From: Stappia indica
Lineage (GTDB): Bacteria; Pseudomonadota; Alphaproteobacteria; Rhizobiales; Stappiaceae
DNA: 64,000 bases
NCBI RefSeq assembly: GCF_001696535.1
Contig: NZ_MBQE01000001.1
Coordinates: 62,001-126,000, forward strand
Direction: 5' to 3'
Both the position numbers and the translations under genes were made by a program. The notes below the pieces were generated by a model. The model worked only from the letters and a program-made list of their open reading frames with translations. It ran no database searches and had not been told where the DNA came from. Shown in pieces: positions 60,920 through 64,000 of this stretch; the stretch's first letter is position 1; each line of letters begins with the position of its first letter.

Positions 60920-62146
60920 TCAGCCTTTCAGCTTGCGCATGCCACGCACCAGTTGCCACAGCGCTGGCGAGTTGCGGATCCGGCGCTTGAGGTTCCGCAC
61001 CTGCTTGATCCCGCGCTGTGCGAGATGGCCCTTCAGGGTCACGGGGATCTCGACATCCATAAGCACTTCCTTCTCGGCCCAAGCGGTCTTGTAGCGCTCT
61101 GCACCGAGGCCGAAATCGAAGGTGTGGGCGCCCAGCCGGCAGGCATCGGCGATCACGTGGTTGAGCAACACGTCGCCCGGGCTGTGTACCGCCACGTCCT
61201 CATCGATGCTGTTGGTATAGGCATGATAGCGTCCGTACTGAACGCCGCAGAGGTAGGTGGCGCGGATGCGGCCGCCTGCTTCCAGAGCGTGAATGGTGAC
61301 ATGCTCGGAATGATCGCGGATCGCTCCTTTGAGCTGGTCGGCAAGGAAGCTGCGCACGTCTGCCGGCTCGAACACGTTGGGAATGCCCTGCGAGGCCTGG
61401 CGCGCACTGCGCTGTGCGATCAGCGTATCGAGGAAGTGCAGTGCCGTTTCCTCGTCCGCTGCCTTGCGCCAGACGAGGCCGCCCAGCTCCGCGAGCTTCT
61501 TTTCCTTCACCCGCAGTTTCTTGCGGGCGCTGGCGCTGCGACGCTCCTTGTAGAGAGCCTCGAAATCCGGCTGGAGCGCGAACGCATGGACCGCATTCAG
61601 GCTCTCGGTGGCGTGGCGGTCGATCAGCGGATGCACCCGCTCGTCCATGGTCGCCGGAACGTATTTGAGGTCGAATAGATCGATATTGTGTTCACGGCCG
61701 ATGCGAAGCAGCGTCTTGCGCAGGCTCTTGCCATGAATGCCCGCAAAGACGTCCCGTCGCCACAGGCCGCTGTTCTGGTTGCCGTGAAAATCGCCCAGGA
61801 AACGGCCAAGGCGCAGCGCGCCGCCGCATGACTTCATCACGGCGAGCGGCAGCAGGAATGCGGGCTCTCCATCGATCTCGCCGACGACGATCACTGCCTC
61901 GATGCCACGATTTCGTCCGACATATTCGTACCAGGAGGCGAGCCACTCGTAGCTGGTGAACAGCGTCCCGAAGGCATTTTCCTCCAGATGGCGCCAAGCG
62001 CAGGCGGCATCGGCCGGATCGCGATGCGTATGCACGGCGAATTCGCCATTCTCGAGCATGGCATCCAGCCTCATCGCTTCAATGTCCATCGTATCCCAGT
62101 CATCCGACCGGAAAAGTCCGACCGACCTGATCATTGCGTTCCCCAT
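60920..62146 (-). CDS. GNAT/FemAB-like protein (BcsL/CelD-type acyltransferase)
   Basis: The 408-residue soluble protein has a tandem-GNAT layout of the BcsL/CelD group linked to exopolysaccharide clusters: TLFTSYEWLASWYEYVG and FLLPLAVMKS in the first part, YKERRSASARKKLRVKEKKL before the second, and GVQYGRYHAYTNSID with GDVLLNHVIADACRLGAHTFDFGLG at the end. It may acylate a sugar of the polymer. Start at 62146; 62134 has a better ribosome site (GGGGA) and is the alternative. Confidence 0.82.
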   Translation of the reverse strand: MGNAMIRSVGLFRSDDWDTMDIEAMRLDAMLENGEFAVHTHRDPADAACAWRHLEENAFGTLFTSYEWLASWYEYVGRNRGIEAVIVVGEIDGEPAFLLPLAVMKSCGGALRLGRFLGDFHGNQNSGLWRRDVFAGIHGKSLRKTLLRIGREHNIDLFDLKYVPATMDERVHPLIDRHATESLNAVHAFALQPDFEALYKERRSASARKKLRVKEKKLAELGGLVWRKAADEETALHFLDTLIAQRSARQASQGIPNVFEPADVRSFLADQLKGAIRDHSEHVTIHALEAGGRIRATYLCGVQYGRYHAYTNSIDEDVAVHSPGDVLLNHVIADACRLGAHTFDFGLGAERYKTAWAEKEVLMDVEIPVTLKGHLAQRGIKQVRNLKRRIRNSPALWQLVRGMRKLKG

Positions 62147-62291
62147 CCGCCATGCTCTCGTCGTTGTTGACCCGATTGCCACTCGTTCGATTACTGACCT
62201 CACTAGCAAGGAGTTCTAAAGAAAACGTCGATATGCTCCCATCAGTTGAAAAAGCCGGTGCGTGCTCGCCGGAAAGAGGCGTTTAGAGACG

Positions 62292-63371
62292 ATGGATCTT
62301 CGGCGTCACCTGCTGGCTGGAGGCTGCAAGCTCCTGCACTGGAGCGGGATGGGCCGTCTGTTGGCACCATTTACCGGCGGCCGGGGCGTCATCTTCACGC
62401 TGCACAGCGTTCGGCCCACCGAGGCGCCGAAGGGTTTTGCGCCCAACGCCCATCTCACCGTCACGCCCGAATTTCTCGACCGCACGATCCGGCAGATCCG
62501 CGCTGCGGGAATGGAGATCGTCTCTCTCGAGACTGCCGTGAAGCGCATGCGCGAGCCGGACTACAACGGCAAGCGGTTCGCCGCGCTGACGTTCGATGAC
62601 GGCTACCGCGACAATCTGGTTCATGCCAGGCCGGTGCTGAAACGCCATTCGGCGCCTTTCACCATTTTCGTGACGTCCGGCTTTGCGGATCGCAGTTCGG
62701 AAATCTGGTGGGAAGCGCTGGAACGGATCGTTGCGACGGCGGAAGAGGTAGAGGTTCCGGTCGGCGCCAGCATGCGCCGTTTCTCGGCGCGGACCGACGC
62801 CGACAAGGAGAAGGTCTTCTGCCATCTCCTGCACTGGTTCACCCGGGACCTTGGCGAGGATTCGCAGCGTCTCGAATTGCGCCGGCTGGCGACGATCCAC
62901 GGGATCGATCTGCCCGCGCTTGCCGAAGAGCTGATCCTGAGCTGGGACGAATTGCGCGAAATGCTGCGCGATCCGCTGTTTTCTGTCGGGGCTCACACCC
63001 ACGATCACTATGCGCTGGCACGCCTGACGCGCGACCGGATGCGGCGGGACGTCGCCAAGGGGTTGGAACGCCTCGACCAGGAACTCGGCGTGCGCCCCTG
63101 CGTGTTCGCTTATCCTTACGGCTACGAGGCGGCCGTGAACGTCCAGTCGCTGGAGGTGATCCGCGAACTGGGTTTCGCCGCTGCAGTCACCACCCGGCCG
63201 GGCGTGCTTTCACCTGGCCTGGAGCCGATGGCGCTGCCGCGGATCTCGCTCAACGGTTATTTCCAGAACTCGGCGATCGTGTCCCAATACCTGACCGGAG
63301 CACCGTTTCCGGTCTACAACGCGGCCCGGCGCCTTCGCGATACGATCAATCCGCATCCTGCCTGCGGCTGA
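62292..63371 (+). CDS. Polysaccharide deacetylase (NodB/CE4 family)
   Basis: The 359-residue enzyme has the CE4 metal and base residues: LTFDDGYRD with Asp102-Asp103, and His235/His239 in GAHTHDHY. It probably removes acetyl groups from N-acetylated sugars of the exopolysaccharide. No clear signal peptide: residues 10-30 are only weakly hydrophobic, so it may act in the cytoplasm or on the inner membrane. ATG at 62292. Its 3' end overlaps the convergent DUF2842 gene by 26 bases. Confidence 0.88.
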   Translation: MDLRRHLLAGGCKLLHWSGMGRLLAPFTGGRGVIFTLHSVRPTEAPKGFAPNAHLTVTPEFLDRTIRQIRAAGMEIVSLETAVKRMREPDYNGKRFAALTFDDGYRDNLVHARPVLKRHSAPFTIFVTSGFADRSSEIWWEALERIVATAEEVEVPVGASMRRFSARTDADKEKVFCHLLHWFTRDLGEDSQRLELRRLATIHGIDLPALAEELILSWDELREMLRDPLFSVGAHTHDHYALARLTRDRMRRDVAKGLERLDQELGVRPCVFAYPYGYEAAVNVQSLEVIRELGFAAAVTTRPGVLSPGLEPMALPRISLNGYFQNSAIVSQYLTGAPFPVYNAARRLRDTINPHPACG

Positions 63372-63576
63372 TCCGGAAACCGTGCTCCATCCACCAGATG
63401 ATGGCGCCGGCCGGAATGGTCCAGGCGATGCCTGCGATGCCGAAATACAGCAGCTGAACCACGCGGGACGAGTGCTGCAAGGTCATGTCGCCGATCACCA
63501 TCGCGGTGAAGGCATAGCTGATCACGAAGATGACCAGCACCACCATGCCGATGAATTTGCGCAGCGGATTTCGCAT
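63346..63576 (-). CDS. DUF2842 family small membrane protein
   Basis: The 76-residue protein has two hydrophobic helices (about 8-30 and 42-62), starting MRNPLRKFIGMVVLVIFVIS and ending WWMEHGFRISRRQ. This fits DUF2842, an alphaproteobacterial family often beside ctaA, as here (209 bases away, divergent). Function is unknown. ATG at 63576; the frame is open to 63858. Confidence 0.8.
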   Translation of the reverse strand: MRNPLRKFIGMVVLVIFVISYAFTAMVIGDMTLQHSSRVVQLLYFGIAGIAWTIPAGAIIWWMEHGFRISRRQDAD

Positions 63577-63784
63577 GTCGTCTCCGGATTGGCGGGGCAG
63601 GGCAGTGCGCCCGTTGTTCAAGGCACAACAAGTAGCTCTTGCTCTTGCCGATGTCGCCTGTGTGCATGTGTCACAGCGGCCCCGCTCGTCAAGCCCTTGT
63701 CTTCCACACCTCGTGCCTATAACCCCGCTCAGGCTTGCGGCACGCCCTGTGCCGTCCTCACGTATCACGGCACGGTAACTTCCC

Positions 63785-64000
63785 ATGTCAGACACGACGG
63801 CAGCTCCGCTCTCCGCCCCGCTGGATGACGCGACCGCTCGTATCGCATCCAACCGCAAGGCAATCCGCCTGTGGCTCTATGCCATCTGTCTCCTGATCTT
63901 CGCCATGATCGTGGTCGGTGGGGCGACTCGTCTCACCGACAGCGGCCTGTCGATCACCGAGTGGAAGCCGATCCATGGCGCCATTCCTCCGCTCTCCGTC
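63785..64000 (+). CDS. ctaA: Heme A synthase (CtaA/COX15), N-terminal part
   Basis: The gene is cut by the window end; 72 residues are seen. They include the first helix [20 protein letters not shown] and the signature [19 protein letters not shown] of the COX15/CtaA family, which oxidises heme O to heme A for the cytochrome oxidase. ATG at 63785. Confidence 0.93.
   Translation, partial: MSDTTAAPLSAPLDDATARIASNRKAIRLWLYAICLLIFAMIVVGGATRLTDSGLSITEWKPIHGAIPPLSV

Overview
This window is chromosomal DNA of a GC-rich alphaproteobacterium, most probably a marine-type member of the Hyphomicrobiales (Stappiaceae-like; this placement rests on gene content and order only). Supporting markers are the rpoZ-rsh-lepB-rnc-era-recO-parC block, ldtR-ldtP, glyA-nrdR-ribD-ribE-ribH-nusB-hppA, the bamE / ubiquinol-cytochrome c chaperone / DUF177 / plsX / fabH / ihfA / merR run, an NrdR, a K+-independent H+-pyrophosphatase, a bacterial leucyltransferase Bpt and a CtaA heme A synthase. 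No rRNA, CRISPR array, integrase or insertion sequence was seen. One tRNA, tRNA-Pro(GGG), is present.

Layout. 0-4 kb: the end of an alpha-2-macroglobulin-like gene and pbpC, a known periplasmic defence/repair pair. 4-6.5 kb: an alpha/beta hydrolase divergent from dapA-smpB. 6.5-17.7 kb, minus strand: thioesterase, parC, recO, an AT-rich membrane ORFan, era, rnc, lepB, pdxJ, a DUF2062 protein, rsh and rpoZ. 17.7-19.5 kb: a structured intergenic region (possible small RNA), then a NYN-domain gene and a family-5 uracil-DNA glycosylase. 19.5-24.7 kb, minus strand: bpt, a SLC13-type transporter, an RDD protein, threonine ammonia-lyase and a LysE exporter, the last divergent from a MocR regulator with a clear repeat operator. 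26-31 kb: hemB, then valine catabolism (isobutyryl-CoA dehydrogenase, 3-hydroxyisobutyryl-CoA hydrolase, 3-hydroxyisobutyrate dehydrogenase). 31.5-46.8 kb: core cell-wall, one-carbon, riboflavin, energy and fatty-acid/phospholipid genes.

46.8-53.5 kb is the accessory part: a decayed AT-rich ORFan, then a minus-strand oxidation module (VOC protein, Tat-exported gluconate-dehydrogenase-type subunit 3, GMC oxidoreductase, PQQ-type sugar dehydrogenase, diheme cytochrome c) with an 18-bp palindrome in front, a ribbon-helix-helix protein and a DUF930 protein. After tRNA-Pro comes an exopolysaccharide cluster (53.7-63.4 kb): polymerase/ligase, initiating sugar-phosphate transferase, glycosyltransferase, Wza-like exporter, a GumC/Wzc-like protein with a degenerate kinase domain, a FemAB/GNAT-like protein and a polysaccharide deacetylase. 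The window ends in a DUF2842 gene and the start of ctaA.

The points most worth checking are: (1) a homopolymer frameshift that removes the start of the MerR-type gene after ihfA, with a second homopolymer break in the next gene; (2) the run of hairpins between rpoZ and the NYN gene; (3) an AT-rich membrane gene inserted between era and recO; (4) an apparent inversion of the parC-to-UDG block relative to the usual rhizobial order; (5) the GMC/PQQ oxidation module and its operator; (6) the GumC-like protein that has lost its Walker A motif. I did not find a system that I can call new with confidence.
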